Source of the DNA: Anaerococcus sp. mt242
Lineage (GTDB): Bacteria > Bacillota > Clostridia > Tissierellales > Peptoniphilaceae
Length of the DNA: 41,789 nucleotides
Direction of reading: 5' to 3'
Assembly: GCF_016798225.1 (NCBI RefSeq)
Contig: NZ_JAEUYX010000012.1
Span: 1-41,789, forward strand
The notes below the pieces were generated by a model, which searched no databases, was not told the origin of the DNA, and saw only the letters and a program-made list of their open reading frames with translations. Shown here piece after piece: positions 16,679 through 24,661 of the stretch. Numbering within the stretch: the stretch's first letter is position 1; the number at the start of each line of letters is the position of its first letter. The translations under genes and the position numbers were made by a program.

Positions 16679-17436
16679 TGAATAAAATAAAACCATATTT
16701 AAAAATGGAAATGATTGCTTTATCACGCGAATATGTTTCCCTTTTCTTTATGATAGTTTTACCTATGGTGCTAACAATAGTTTTTGGTGGTACTTTCGGT
16801 GATGAAGTAACCAAGTACGGGCCCGATGTATTAGGGATAGACACAGTAATTCCTGTAAATATAGTATTTTTATTAGCAAATACTGGTTTAATGGGGATTC
16901 CAATAACAACGCTTGAAGCAAAAGATCAAGGAGTTTTAAAAAGGTATATGACCTATCCTGTATCTTATGGGATGTATTTCTTATCACTTATGCTAACTTT
17001 TATGATTGTTTGTTTGCTATCAACCTCTCTTTTTGTAGCTGCATCTTTTTTAATATATGATGCGAGTTGGTTTATGGATATTAAATCATTACTAATATTC
17101 ATTGTAGCATATTTTGATATTATGTTTGTATTTTTCATTTTAGGTTATGCATTAGCCTTGCTAATAAAATCAACTAGAACAGCTAGTTTAGTAGCATCGG
17201 GAGTATTTATGTTTTTGATATTTACATCTGGGGTTGCTTTGCCAGTAGACTCTTTACCAGAAATTGTACAAAAAGTTGCTCGTGTTTTTCCAATGTATCA
17301 TTCTATTGAAATAGTTCAAAATGTTTGGATTAATGAATTTTCATTATCTAATAATGGAATAAACTGTCTCTATATGCTTGGTTATACTATAATTGCAATA
17401 CTAGTACTAAAGAATGTGAGGATAAAATGGGATTAA
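16678..17436 (+). CDS. ABC-2 type permease of the peptide exporter
   Basis: This 252-residue protein has six transmembrane stretches, an N-terminal amphipathic start (MNKIKPYLKME) and the ABC-2 pattern of LEAKDQGVLKRYMTYPVS between helices 2 and 3. Streptolysin S clusters normally carry two permeases (SagH and SagI). Only one is present here, so a homodimer is expected. It overlaps the YcaO gene by ten bases. Confidence 0.85.
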   Translation: MNKIKPYLKMEMIALSREYVSLFFMIVLPMVLTIVFGGTFGDEVTKYGPDVLGIDTVIPVNIVFLLANTGLMGIPITTLEAKDQGVLKRYMTYPVSYGMYFLSLMLTFMIVCLLSTSLFVAASFLIYDASWFMDIKSLLIFIVAYFDIMFVFFILGYALALLIKSTRTASLVASGVFMFLIFTSGVALPVDSLPEIVQKVARVFPMYHSIEIVQNVWINEFSLSNNGINCLYMLGYTIIAILVLKNVRIKWD

Positions 17437-18833
17437 AGATAAAAGTACAAAATCATAAAAAGATTTCTGAGCCATCAGAATTTCAAGTTGAAGACTTCTT
17501 AAATTACAGGGAGATGATGAATTATCTAGGATATTTTAACTTGATAAAAAAATTAGATATAGTTTTAGCTCCATATTCAGAACTACCACTTTTTATAGGC
17601 AATTGTGAGTTTTCTAATATAGATTATATTTTTAATTATCTTCTTGGTAACACAGGACAATCATTATCCCTTAGTGAATCTATATTTGCTGGAGGAAAGG
17701 GATTCACATACTATAAAGCAATATGTTCATCTTTAGGAGAAGCATTTGAAAGACTTATGGCATGTTTTGAATATTTTGAGCAAGAAAATAATTTGGTAGT
17801 ATCCTCTTACAAGGACTTAGTCAATAAAAATATTAATGCAGCTAATCCTGCAGACTATTCATTATTTGCAAAAGATCAACATGAAGAAAAAAACTTCTTA
17901 TTTGATAAATTTAATGAAGATAGCATAATTGGATGGGTTCCGATGAAAGAATACAGAACAGATGAGGAAATTCTATTTCCTGCATCCCTAGTTCTAATGT
18001 ACTACGTTCAACAAGAAAAAAATGAAGATAGGATAGGTTATTCTACATCGGGGGGGCTGACTTCTCATTTTGAATATAATCGTGGAATTTTACACGGGAT
18101 AGAAGAAATTATTGAACGCCATGAAATTAATTTATCTTGGTATTGTAAAAATCCTCCAAAAGCAATTATATTAGATAAAGTAAAAAATTCAAAGCTTTTA
18201 AAGTTTAAAGAATACATAAGAGATAAAAATATTAATTTTTATTTACATAACGTAGATCAAGAAAATTTTCACGTTGTAACTGCTATGTCTTTTGATGAAG
18301 ATATGACAAAATATTCTTTTAATGCTGGAGGAGGGGTCTCTAATGATATAGAAAGTGCTATATTATCATCTCTAGAAGAATATATGCAATCGATTAATAA
18401 TACTAGAAAAATTGTTTACGCTCCAAATTGGATAACATCAAAATTCTCTAACCAAGTTTTAGATGTTCACGAAGGTGATGATCCAAAAAATTTCAAAACT
18501 TTTTATCAAGCAGTATCTTACTATGGACTTTCATGTTATAAACGTGAGTTAGATTGGTTTGTTAAAGGAAACGATAAAATTAAATTATCCGAAATACGTA
18601 AAGAACAACTAGGTCTTAGCGTTAAAGAATATGTAGAGAAAAATGATATAAAGCCTGTCTACACAGTACTTAAAATGCAAGAGAGATTTAGAAGAATATA
18701 TATAGCTAAAGTTTATATGAAAGAGTTCTCTACAGCTTTCATTGCAGGAGTCCCGGCTTTAGGTCATAAAGCTTATGAAAAATTCTTACCAAAAGGTGAA
18801 AATTTAAATAAGAGAATTTTACCTTTCCCATAA
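17427..18833 (+). CDS. YcaO-domain cyclodehydratase (SagD-like)
   Basis: The 468 residues form a full YcaO domain. YYKAICSSLGEAFERL is the N-terminal ATP/Mg-binding helix, EEIIERHEIN holds the metal-coordinating Glu residues, and ESAILSSLEEYMQSI is the third conserved helix. The C-terminus ends in RILPFP, a reduced version of the Pro-rich (PxPxP) terminus important in SagD-type YcaO proteins. It uses ATP to phosphorylate peptide amides and drive Cys/Ser cyclisation. It overlaps the permease gene, and the precursor gene follows after 107 bases. Confidence 0.9.
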   Translation: MGLKIKVQNHKKISEPSEFQVEDFLNYREMMNYLGYFNLIKKLDIVLAPYSELPLFIGNCEFSNIDYIFNYLLGNTGQSLSLSESIFAGGKGFTYYKAICSSLGEAFERLMACFEYFEQENNLVVSSYKDLVNKNINAANPADYSLFAKDQHEEKNFLFDKFNEDSIIGWVPMKEYRTDEEILFPASLVLMYYVQQEKNEDRIGYSTSGGLTSHFEYNRGILHGIEEIIERHEINLSWYCKNPPKAIILDKVKNSKLLKFKEYIRDKNINFYLHNVDQENFHVVTAMSFDEDMTKYSFNAGGGVSNDIESAILSSLEEYMQSINNTRKIVYAPNWITSKFSNQVLDVHEGDDPKNFKTFYQAVSYYGLSCYKRELDWFVKGNDKIKLSEIRKEQLGLSVKEYVEKNDIKPVYTVLKMQERFRRIYIAKVYMKEFSTAFIAGVPALGHKAYEKFLPKGENLNKRILPFP

Positions 18834-18847
18834 TATTTATTAAATAA

Positions 18848-18884
18848 GTTTTTAGATAAAATCTAGATTAATTTTTCTAAAAAC
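18848..18884 (+). promoter_or_regulatory. inverted repeat between YcaO gene and precursor
   Basis: GTTTTTAGA (18848-18856) pairs perfectly with TCTAAAAAC (18876-18884), and the loop contains ATCTAGAT. No T-run follows. It could be a partial terminator or RNA-processing site that sets precursor dosage apart from the enzymes, or an operator. Downstream, TTGGTA (18894) and TAATAA (18918), 18 bases apart, could be a weak promoter for the peptide gene. Confidence 0.4.
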
Positions 18885-18940
18885 AGAATAATCTTGGTAA
18901 TACTTTTCTGCTGTAAATAATAAGAAAGGAGAGTCGCTTA

Positions 18941-19054
18941 ATGAAAATTGTAAAAAAAATTGAAGACCAAAAAGACTTCAATGCTAGTGCACTTTCACCA
19001 GGTGGATGGTGCTGTAGCTGCTGTTGCTGGTGCTGGGCAAATATATTCAATTAA
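18941..19054 (+). CDS. Cys/Trp-rich thiazole/oxazole-modified peptide precursor (SagA-like)
   Basis: This 37-residue gene is preceded by AAAGGAG at nine bases. A Lys/Asp-rich leader (MKIVKKIEDQKDFNASAL) runs into SPGG, the junction seen in streptolysin S-type precursors (APGG then a Cys run). The predicted 15-residue core, WCCSCCCWCWANIFN, holds six Cys and one Ser as cyclisation sites plus three Trp. SagA and clostridiolysin cores are longer, with Gly/Ser-rich tails; this one is very short, Trp-interleaved and has no Gly tail. It is the last gene of the cluster, whereas sagA is first. The leader's usual FxxxB motif is only approximate (Phe13). Confidence 0.88.
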   Translation: MKIVKKIEDQKDFNASALSPGGWCCSCCCWCWANIFN

Positions 19055-19135
19055 TATATAGTTATATACTGTTAAATTTTTAGGGAATAAAATATAGCAG
19101 AAAAGATTACTTATTATGCTTGTCATAATAATAAA

Positions 19136-19176
19136 ATGTCTCCTTAACTTTTAAGCTTAAGGAGACATATTTTATT
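19136..19176 (+). terminator. terminator of the peptide cluster
   Basis: ATGTCTCCTTAA (19136-19147) pairs with TTAAGGAGACAT (19157-19168) across a nine-base loop, followed by ATTTTATTATT. It ends the cluster 81 bases after the peptide stop and directly abuts IS200 copy B. Confidence 0.8.
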
Positions 19177-19177
19177 A

Positions 19178-19682
19178 TTCACTTTAGTGAGTTGAACGAA
19201 CGAATGTGAGTGAAACAAAAAACCACCCGCTATGCAGGTGGAGGATTTAAGCGCCAGTTTCAAGCCAAAAAATTCTCACTTGATATATAATTGTGATAAC
19301 CACATGTACAATTAAAACAAGGAGAATTTAATTGAGAAGAATAGTTTATCACACACTAAATGACGATGTAAATATCATGTAGTATTTGCACCAAAATACA
19401 GCATATCAGAAATAATGGGATATTTAAAAGGAAAAAGCTCATTAATAATATTTGATCGCCATGCCAATTTAAAATATAAATATGGAAACAGACATTTCTG
19501 GTGTAGAGGTTACTATGTTGATATAATAGGACGAAACGAAAAAATAATAAAAGAATATATACAAAAACAATTAAAAGAAGATTATTATATAGATCAAATC
19601 AGCTTAAAGGAATACTATGACCCGTTTACGAGTGAGTCAGTAGCAAAGAGCAAATAAATAACTGCTTAAGCAGTAGTTGGGA
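19178..19682 (+). mobile_element. IS200/IS605-family element, copy B (internally deleted)
   Basis: The left end at 19178 repeats that of copy A in inverted orientation: GTTGAACGAACGAATGTGAG, then AAACCACCCGCTATGCAGGT and the ATTGTGATAACCACATG leader. The match to copy A ends near GCTTAAGCAGTAGTTGGG (about 19664-19682). Beyond this, copy B continues into two hairpins (19735-19780) that may be its true right end and that copy A lacks. Its transposase has lost its HUH motif, so it cannot move alone. Confidence 0.8.
19332..19657 (+). pseudogene. IS200-type TnpA transposase with 144-bp internal deletion (copy B)
   Basis: A TTG where the start should be begins RRIVYHTLND. A two-base indel shifts the frame, and the sequence then passes from FAPKY straight to SISEIMGYLKGK. 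Compared with copy A, 144 bp are missing between two CACCAAAATA(T) direct repeats. The lost part includes the catalytic VDHVHM motif. The remaining C-terminal frame keeps EKIIKEYI with the catalytic Tyr. It is dead. Confidence 0.85.
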
Positions 19683-19905
19683 TAGTGTTGCATATGGAGA
19701 ATACTCTAAGGTCCAGTAGGGGCGTGCTGGTATTAGCGCCTTCTAGGCGCTGTGGAACCTACCAGCTAAACTGGTAGGTTTGGTTAGATAAAAATACCTA
19801 TTTGATTTATATTTCATAGAGATACTTTATGATTTCTAAATCTTTCCTTTTAAAAAATATTAAAAAATGATACAATATCAAAAATATTAAAATGGGGGAG
19901 AGATT
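19683..19905. other. two strong hairpins past IS200 copy B, then aminotransferase upstream region
   Basis: AGCGCC/GGCGCT (19735-19751) and AACCTACCAG/CTGGTAGGTT (19756-19780) form two adjacent hairpins. This resembles an IS605-type right end, where such structures belong to the RE and to TnpB guide RNA; no tnpB frame is present. AT-rich sequence with a possible TACAAT -10 near 19871 leads into the next gene. Confidence 0.45.
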
Positions 19906-21147
19906 ATGGCAAAAGATATTATAGCAGACCATGCTAAGTGGCCAAGACTTGAAGATGAAATATTTAAAGTAAATAAAGAATGCAAAGAAGCTATAAAAGC
20001 AAAAGGAAGAGATAAGGTCATAGACTCAACTCTTGGAACTTTGATAGATGATGATGGGAATCTGATTGCATTTGATAGTGTCTATGATACATTAAAAGAT
20101 ATGGATAAAAAATCAATAGCAAGCTATGCGGCCATTGAAGGTGGTGAGGCATATCTTAATCTATTAGTTGATAATTGTTTTGGACCTTATAAACCAGATT
20201 CTTATATTAAAGCTGTTGCAACTGCTGGTGGTACAGGAGCCATTAGACATAGCATTTGGACCTTTTTAAACCAAGGCGATTATGTGATTTGTCCAAACTG
20301 GTATTGGCCAGCTTATTCTACAATGTGTGAAGAATTTGATAGGGAATTTAAAACTTATGAGTTTTTAGATGAAGATTTTAACTTCAATCTAGAAGAGTTT
20401 ACAATTACTTTAGATTTTGCCTTAGAGAAAAGAGATAGGGTCCTTTGTGTATTTAACTCTCCTGCCAATAACCCTACTGGTTTTAGTATAGATGATGCAA
20501 TGTGGGATAGGATTCTTGACGTAATAAGAAAAAGAGCGGTTTCTGGTAAGTTTATCTGCATTCTTCTTGATGTTGCTTATATAGAATTTGCAGGGGATGG
20601 ATCTCAAAAGAAATTCTTTCAAAAATTTTCATCTTTGCCAGAAAATATCATAACAACAATTGCCTATTCTATGAGTAAATCCTATACAGCTTATGGAATA
20701 AGGACAGGTGCTTGTATAATAATTTCATCAAAAGAAGATATTGCAAACAGAGCCTTTGATTCGATGAAACATTCAAACAGATCAATCTGGTCAAATATAA
20801 CCCATGCTGGCATGAATATATTAGTTGATATAGAAAGTGATGAAAAGAAGAAAAAATCTTATGAAGATGAGCTTATTGCAAATAGACGTTTGATTGAAAA
20901 AAGAGCTAGTGCTTTTGTAGAAAGTGCAAAAGAGGTGGGCCTTATTCATCTGCCATATTTTGGAGGATTTTTCATATCAATTCCATGTGAGAATCCAAAA
21001 GAAGTTGCCGAAAAATTAAAGGAAAAAGATATGTATATAGTTGCAAATAAAAACGGACTAAGATTTGCAGTTTGTGCAGTAAGTGAAGAAAAATGTAAAA
21101 TTTCACCAAAGCTTATAAAAGAAGCTATTGATAAGGTAAACAAATAG
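19906..21147 (+). CDS. PLP-dependent class I/II aminotransferase
   Basis: The 413-residue fold-type I enzyme has TAGGTGAIRHSIW (cofactor phosphate region), CPNWYWPAYSTM, FNSPANNPTGF (substrate/PLP Asn-Pro block), LLDVAYIEFAG (PLP-pyridine Asp and Tyr) and YSMSKSYTAYGIRTG, where Lys258 forms the Schiff base. This is an aspartate/aromatic aminotransferase-like subgroup; the amino donor is not determinable. GGGGGAGAG precedes the ATG. It shares a bidirectional terminator with the convergent kinase-like gene. Confidence 0.88.
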   Translation: MAKDIIADHAKWPRLEDEIFKVNKECKEAIKAKGRDKVIDSTLGTLIDDDGNLIAFDSVYDTLKDMDKKSIASYAAIEGGEAYLNLLVDNCFGPYKPDSYIKAVATAGGTGAIRHSIWTFLNQGDYVICPNWYWPAYSTMCEEFDREFKTYEFLDEDFNFNLEEFTITLDFALEKRDRVLCVFNSPANNPTGFSIDDAMWDRILDVIRKRAVSGKFICILLDVAYIEFAGDGSQKKFFQKFSSLPENIITTIAYSMSKSYTAYGIRTGACIIISSKEDIANRAFDSMKHSNRSIWSNITHAGMNILVDIESDEKKKKSYEDELIANRRLIEKRASAFVESAKEVGLIHLPYFGGFFISIPCENPKEVAEKLKEKDMYIVANKNGLRFAVCAVSEEKCKISPKLIKEAIDKVNK

Positions 21148-21150
21148 AAC

Positions 21151-21187
21151 AAAAACTCAAGCATATTATTTTGCTTGAGTTTTTTTA
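21151..21187. terminator. bidirectional terminator
   Basis: AAAAACTCAAGCA pairs with TGCTTGAGTTTTT. T-runs occur on both strands, and it sits between convergent genes. Confidence 0.85.
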
Positions 21188-21189
21188 TT

Positions 21190-22932
21190 TTACATATTTT
21201 TAATTAGTTCAAAGAGTTCGATAGCAGCAGCTTTTGGTCCTGCAAATTGCATATTATCAAGTGCTAATTGAGTTCTTATAGTTCCTACCTTAACCTTATT
21301 TTTATATAAAGTTTCAAAATATTGGTCTAATAACTTGTCACATTCTTCCATTTTTTGAACAGGACCAAATGGATTTGCAAAATAAGTTTTAACAAGACCT
21401 GTTTCTGTAGTAGTTCCTTTGGCAAGTCTTCCACCTCTTTTAAAGATTCTTAAGGCTTCTTTTTTATCATCAATTATTTCTAGTGAAGACTCATTGTCTA
21501 AAACTGCTGAGTAGTTATCTGCATAAAGGAAAAAGTCAACTTCATATCCCTTATTTATTTCCTCAAAACTTGCCACAGGCATTATAAGTCTAGAGTTTAC
21601 TTTATCAGGATTCATAAAAATTGATCTATCAATTTGCTTAAAGGCATAGCCTGCATCAAGGTCATCAAGCCTTACAAAAGCACCTATTTCTGTACCATAA
21701 GCATAAACTTTACCATCTTTTATTCTAAATGATCCCATATCATCAAAAACTATGGTCATCTCTTTTATATAGTCTTTGGCAAGAGATCTAAAGGCTTCTA
21801 TTGATTCACTTTTTCCTGCTCCGCTATCACCAAGGATTACTATATTTACTGTTTTATCATTTTGTAAAACTATTGAAAGACCAGCACCGTGTATTGGTAA
21901 ATATCCTTTTTTGATGTTTATTACATTGTTTAAGGTTAGGACCATTTTTTTAAGATAACCAAAATAATCAATCTTATCGCTGTAGGCAATATAGCCAACA
22001 TATAATTTATTTTCCTCATCATAGTAGAAAGAATTTTTCCTATCACCCTTATCTTTTGGTCCATAAATATAAATGGCATCTGGATTTTTTTCTTCAACAT
22101 CTTTAACATCTGCTAGCTCAAATAGGTTGGATGCTGAAACTCCATGGGTAAGAAGGTCTCTATGAAAATATATATAGATTAAATTATCTCCTACCTTTGC
22201 TGGATAGCAGAAGAAATGGTCGTAATTTATATCTGTATCAAATATTGGGTTTTCGTAAACTTCTTCAAATATTCCATCTCTTTTATTTGATTTAGTATAG
22301 GTAATATATGGAGTTTCAATCATAACTTGAGTTATAAAAGGTATTTTATTTAAGTCTTGATAAATTTCTGGAAAGTCCTTATCAAAATATCTTATCATAA
22401 TAGAAGCATCAGCTGCTGCAGGTACTTGCCTATAGACTTTTGGCCATTCTCCTATGATAGACATTTCAATTCTTCTGTAGGCTTGTAGGATCATATTTTT
22501 TAATTTTTCATTGATCTCAACAAAATTTACAACTCCAACTCCACGAGAATCTTCTTTTTGTTCTATGATTGAGTATCTTTCAAGATTTCTCCAATAGTTA
22601 TAAAATTCTTCAACTATCTTTAATAGTCCATCTTTTTCCTTGTTTAGGTTATGATATTTGTTTATTTTTGAAGAAACTTCGTCAATATTCATAACTGTAA
22701 GTAGCTTTAGGATATCAACTAATTCTCTTGAAAGAGAGTCAACAGATGAATTAATAAAAAATTGTTCTATGTATGCGTAGACCCTTGATGATTCTTCTTT
22801 GTGATAGTTTATAAATGATTTTGTTAGTTCAAAGAAAGAATCGCTATTTAAAAGTTCGTTGATATCATTAAAAAATTGTTCCGATAAGTTTAAAATAGCC
22901 TTGTTTCCTGTAATAGAAAATTCTTTACTCAT
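21190..22932 (-). CDS. HprK/PEP carboxykinase-like P-loop protein of unknown role
   Basis: This 580-residue protein has a long N-terminal part (about 1-330) I do not recognise. The C-terminal domain has Walker A ILGDSGAGKSES (about 366-377) and an acidic VFDDMGSF block (Walker B-like), as in the HPr kinase/PEPCK-like P-loop fold. Further on, RGGRLAKGTTTETGLVKTYF is a strongly Gly/Thr-rich conserved loop. The start at 22932 has GGAG before it; a frame opens four codons earlier. It is a single gene convergent with the aminotransferase. Whether it phosphorylates a protein or a metabolite is not clear. Confidence 0.6.
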   Translation of the reverse strand: MSKEFSITGNKAILNLSEQFFNDINELLNSDSFFELTKSFINYHKEESSRVYAYIEQFFINSSVDSLSRELVDILKLLTVMNIDEVSSKINKYHNLNKEKDGLLKIVEEFYNYWRNLERYSIIEQKEDSRGVGVVNFVEINEKLKNMILQAYRRIEMSIIGEWPKVYRQVPAAADASIMIRYFDKDFPEIYQDLNKIPFITQVMIETPYITYTKSNKRDGIFEEVYENPIFDTDINYDHFFCYPAKVGDNLIYIYFHRDLLTHGVSASNLFELADVKDVEEKNPDAIYIYGPKDKGDRKNSFYYDEENKLYVGYIAYSDKIDYFGYLKKMVLTLNNVINIKKGYLPIHGAGLSIVLQNDKTVNIVILGDSGAGKSESIEAFRSLAKDYIKEMTIVFDDMGSFRIKDGKVYAYGTEIGAFVRLDDLDAGYAFKQIDRSIFMNPDKVNSRLIMPVASFEEINKGYEVDFFLYADNYSAVLDNESSLEIIDDKKEALRIFKRGGRLAKGTTTETGLVKTYFANPFGPVQKMEECDKLLDQYFETLYKNKVKVGTIRTQLALDNMQFAGPKAAAIELFELIKNM

Positions 22933-23144
22933 TTTCTTCTCCATTCTTTATTCTTTTCTACTTTTTATTGATAATTTTTATTAATTGTATATCAAAGTTC
23001 GGTTAAAAACAAGGATAAAAATTAAAAATAATAAATCTCAGTTATTATAAGACTTATCTATTAAATAATTAAATTAAGTGCATCAAATATAGCTTTATAC
23101 TATATAAATTGGTACACTTTTTAAGTACAACAAATTAACTAATT

Positions 23145-23173
23145 CTAGATAAAGACAATATATTATGTATAAT
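23145..23173 (+). promoter_or_regulatory. rbgA promoter
   Basis: A TATAAT box lies at 23168-23173, 26 bases before the rbgA start; the -35 is poor. The same -10 context (TTATGTATAATATATTTAG) recurs before the truncated rbgA copy at 10270, supporting a real promoter travelling with the gene. Confidence 0.5.
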
Positions 23174-23198
23174 ATATTTAGAAAATAAGGAGAGTATT

Positions 23199-24041
23199 AT
23201 GGCAATGAATATAAATTGGTATCCAGGTCATATGAAAAAGACCAAGGAAGAGATTCAAAATAACTTAAAACTAGTAGACATAGTTTTAGAAATAATAGAT
23301 GCCCGCATACCAGAATCATCCAGAAATCCTATGCTTGATGAGATTTTGGGAGATAAACCACGTTTAATAGTGATGAATAAATCAGACCTTGCCGATAATA
23401 AGGTAAATAGAATGTGGATTAATAAATTTAAGGGGGAGGGTATACCTGCTACACTTATGAATTCAAAAGAAAAAATAAATGTCTCTAGAATTTATGATTT
23501 AGCAAAGGCAGAACTATCTGAAAAATTTGAGCGAATAGAGGCAAAAAATATTGAAAATAAAGTCATCCGCATGATGATAGTTGGTATACCAAATGCAGGC
23601 AAATCTACCTTTATAAATAATATTGCAAAAAGAAAATCTGCAAATGTAGGAAACCGCCCAGGTGTTACAAAAACTAAGCAATGGATAAAAACAAATGCAA
23701 ATATTGAACTTCTAGATACTCCTGGGGTTTTATGGCCAAAATTTGATGAGGAAACTGGACTAAATTTATCATATACCCATGCCATAAAAGATGAAATTTT
23801 AAATATTGAAGACCTAACTCTTAAGTTTTTAGAAAAAATGAAGGAAGATTATCCAGAAAATCTAAATGAAAGATATGGTATAGATCAAGAAAAACCAGCC
23901 CTAGAAATCTACGAAGATATTGCAAGAAAACGTGGTGCAGTCACAAAGGGTGGAGATTTTGACTACACTAGAACTGCAAACATAATTTTAACAGACTTTA
24001 GGTCAGGCAAACTTGGAAGAATCACACTAGAACGCCCATGA
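23199..24041 (+). CDS. ylqF: ribosome biogenesis GTPase RbgA/YlqF
   Basis: The 280-residue circularly permuted GTPase has its motifs in permuted order: G4 MNKSD first, then G1 GIPNAGKST, G2 Thr region RPGVTKTKQ and G3 DTPGVLWPK. The N-terminal NWYPGHMKK is the family signature. It acts late in 50S subunit assembly (L16 incorporation). AAGGAG precedes the ATG. It starts the rbgA-rnhB-yraN-dprA-topA run and overlaps rnhB by four bases. Its usual upstream neighbour rplS is 13.9 kb away. Confidence 0.96.
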   Translation: MAMNINWYPGHMKKTKEEIQNNLKLVDIVLEIIDARIPESSRNPMLDEILGDKPRLIVMNKSDLADNKVNRMWINKFKGEGIPATLMNSKEKINVSRIYDLAKAELSEKFERIEAKNIENKVIRMMIVGIPNAGKSTFINNIAKRKSANVGNRPGVTKTKQWIKTNANIELLDTPGVLWPKFDEETGLNLSYTHAIKDEILNIEDLTLKFLEKMKEDYPENLNERYGIDQEKPALEIYEDIARKRGAVTKGGDFDYTRTANIILTDFRSGKLGRITLERP

Positions 24042-24661
24042 GATATTCAGAATATAATGATCAAATAAAAAAACAAATATACGAAAAATATACTTATATA
24101 GCAGGAGTGGATGAAGTAGGCCGTGGGCCCTTGGCAGGACCTGTTGTAACCTGTGCTGTAATTATGAAAAAAGATTCCAATATCGAAGGCGTAACTGATT
24201 CTAAAAAGCTAAAACGTAAGAAAATGTTAGAATTAAAAGAGCAAATCTTAGATGATGCTCTTGCAGTTTCTTATGGCTATGCCAATAATAAAGTGATAGA
24301 TAAGATAAATATCAGACAGGCGACCCTATTTGCGATGAAAAATGCAGTTGAGAATTTAAATATAAAGCCAGAAATTTTGCTAATAGATGCAGAAAGAATT
24401 GACTCAAATATCCCTCAATTAAATATTGTAAAAGGAGATTTAAATGAGTATGCCATCTCTTGCGCGTCAATTTTAGCAAAGATCCGTAGGGATGATATTA
24501 TGATTAATTTTTCAAAAATCTATCCAGAATATTCCTTTGATACAAATGTAGGCTACGGAACAAAAAAACATTACGAGGCTATTGATAACAACGGAATTAC
24601 ACCTATTCATAGGCTAAGTTTCTTAAAAAAATACTATGCAAAACAGGAAAGTTTTTTATGA
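24038..24661 (+). CDS. rnhB: ribonuclease HII
   Basis: The 207 residues contain GVDEVGRGPLAGPV with the first catalytic Asp and Glu, DSKKL, LLIDAE with the third Asp, and the Asp of ILAKIRRDDIM. Length and motif order are typical. It removes RNA from RNA-DNA hybrids and ribonucleotides from DNA. It overlaps rbgA and yraN by four bases each. Confidence 0.96.
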   Translation: MRYSEYNDQIKKQIYEKYTYIAGVDEVGRGPLAGPVVTCAVIMKKDSNIEGVTDSKKLKRKKMLELKEQILDDALAVSYGYANNKVIDKINIRQATLFAMKNAVENLNIKPEILLIDAERIDSNIPQLNIVKGDLNEYAISCASILAKIRRDDIMINFSKIYPEYSFDTNVGYGTKKHYEAIDNNGITPIHRLSFLKKYYAKQESFL

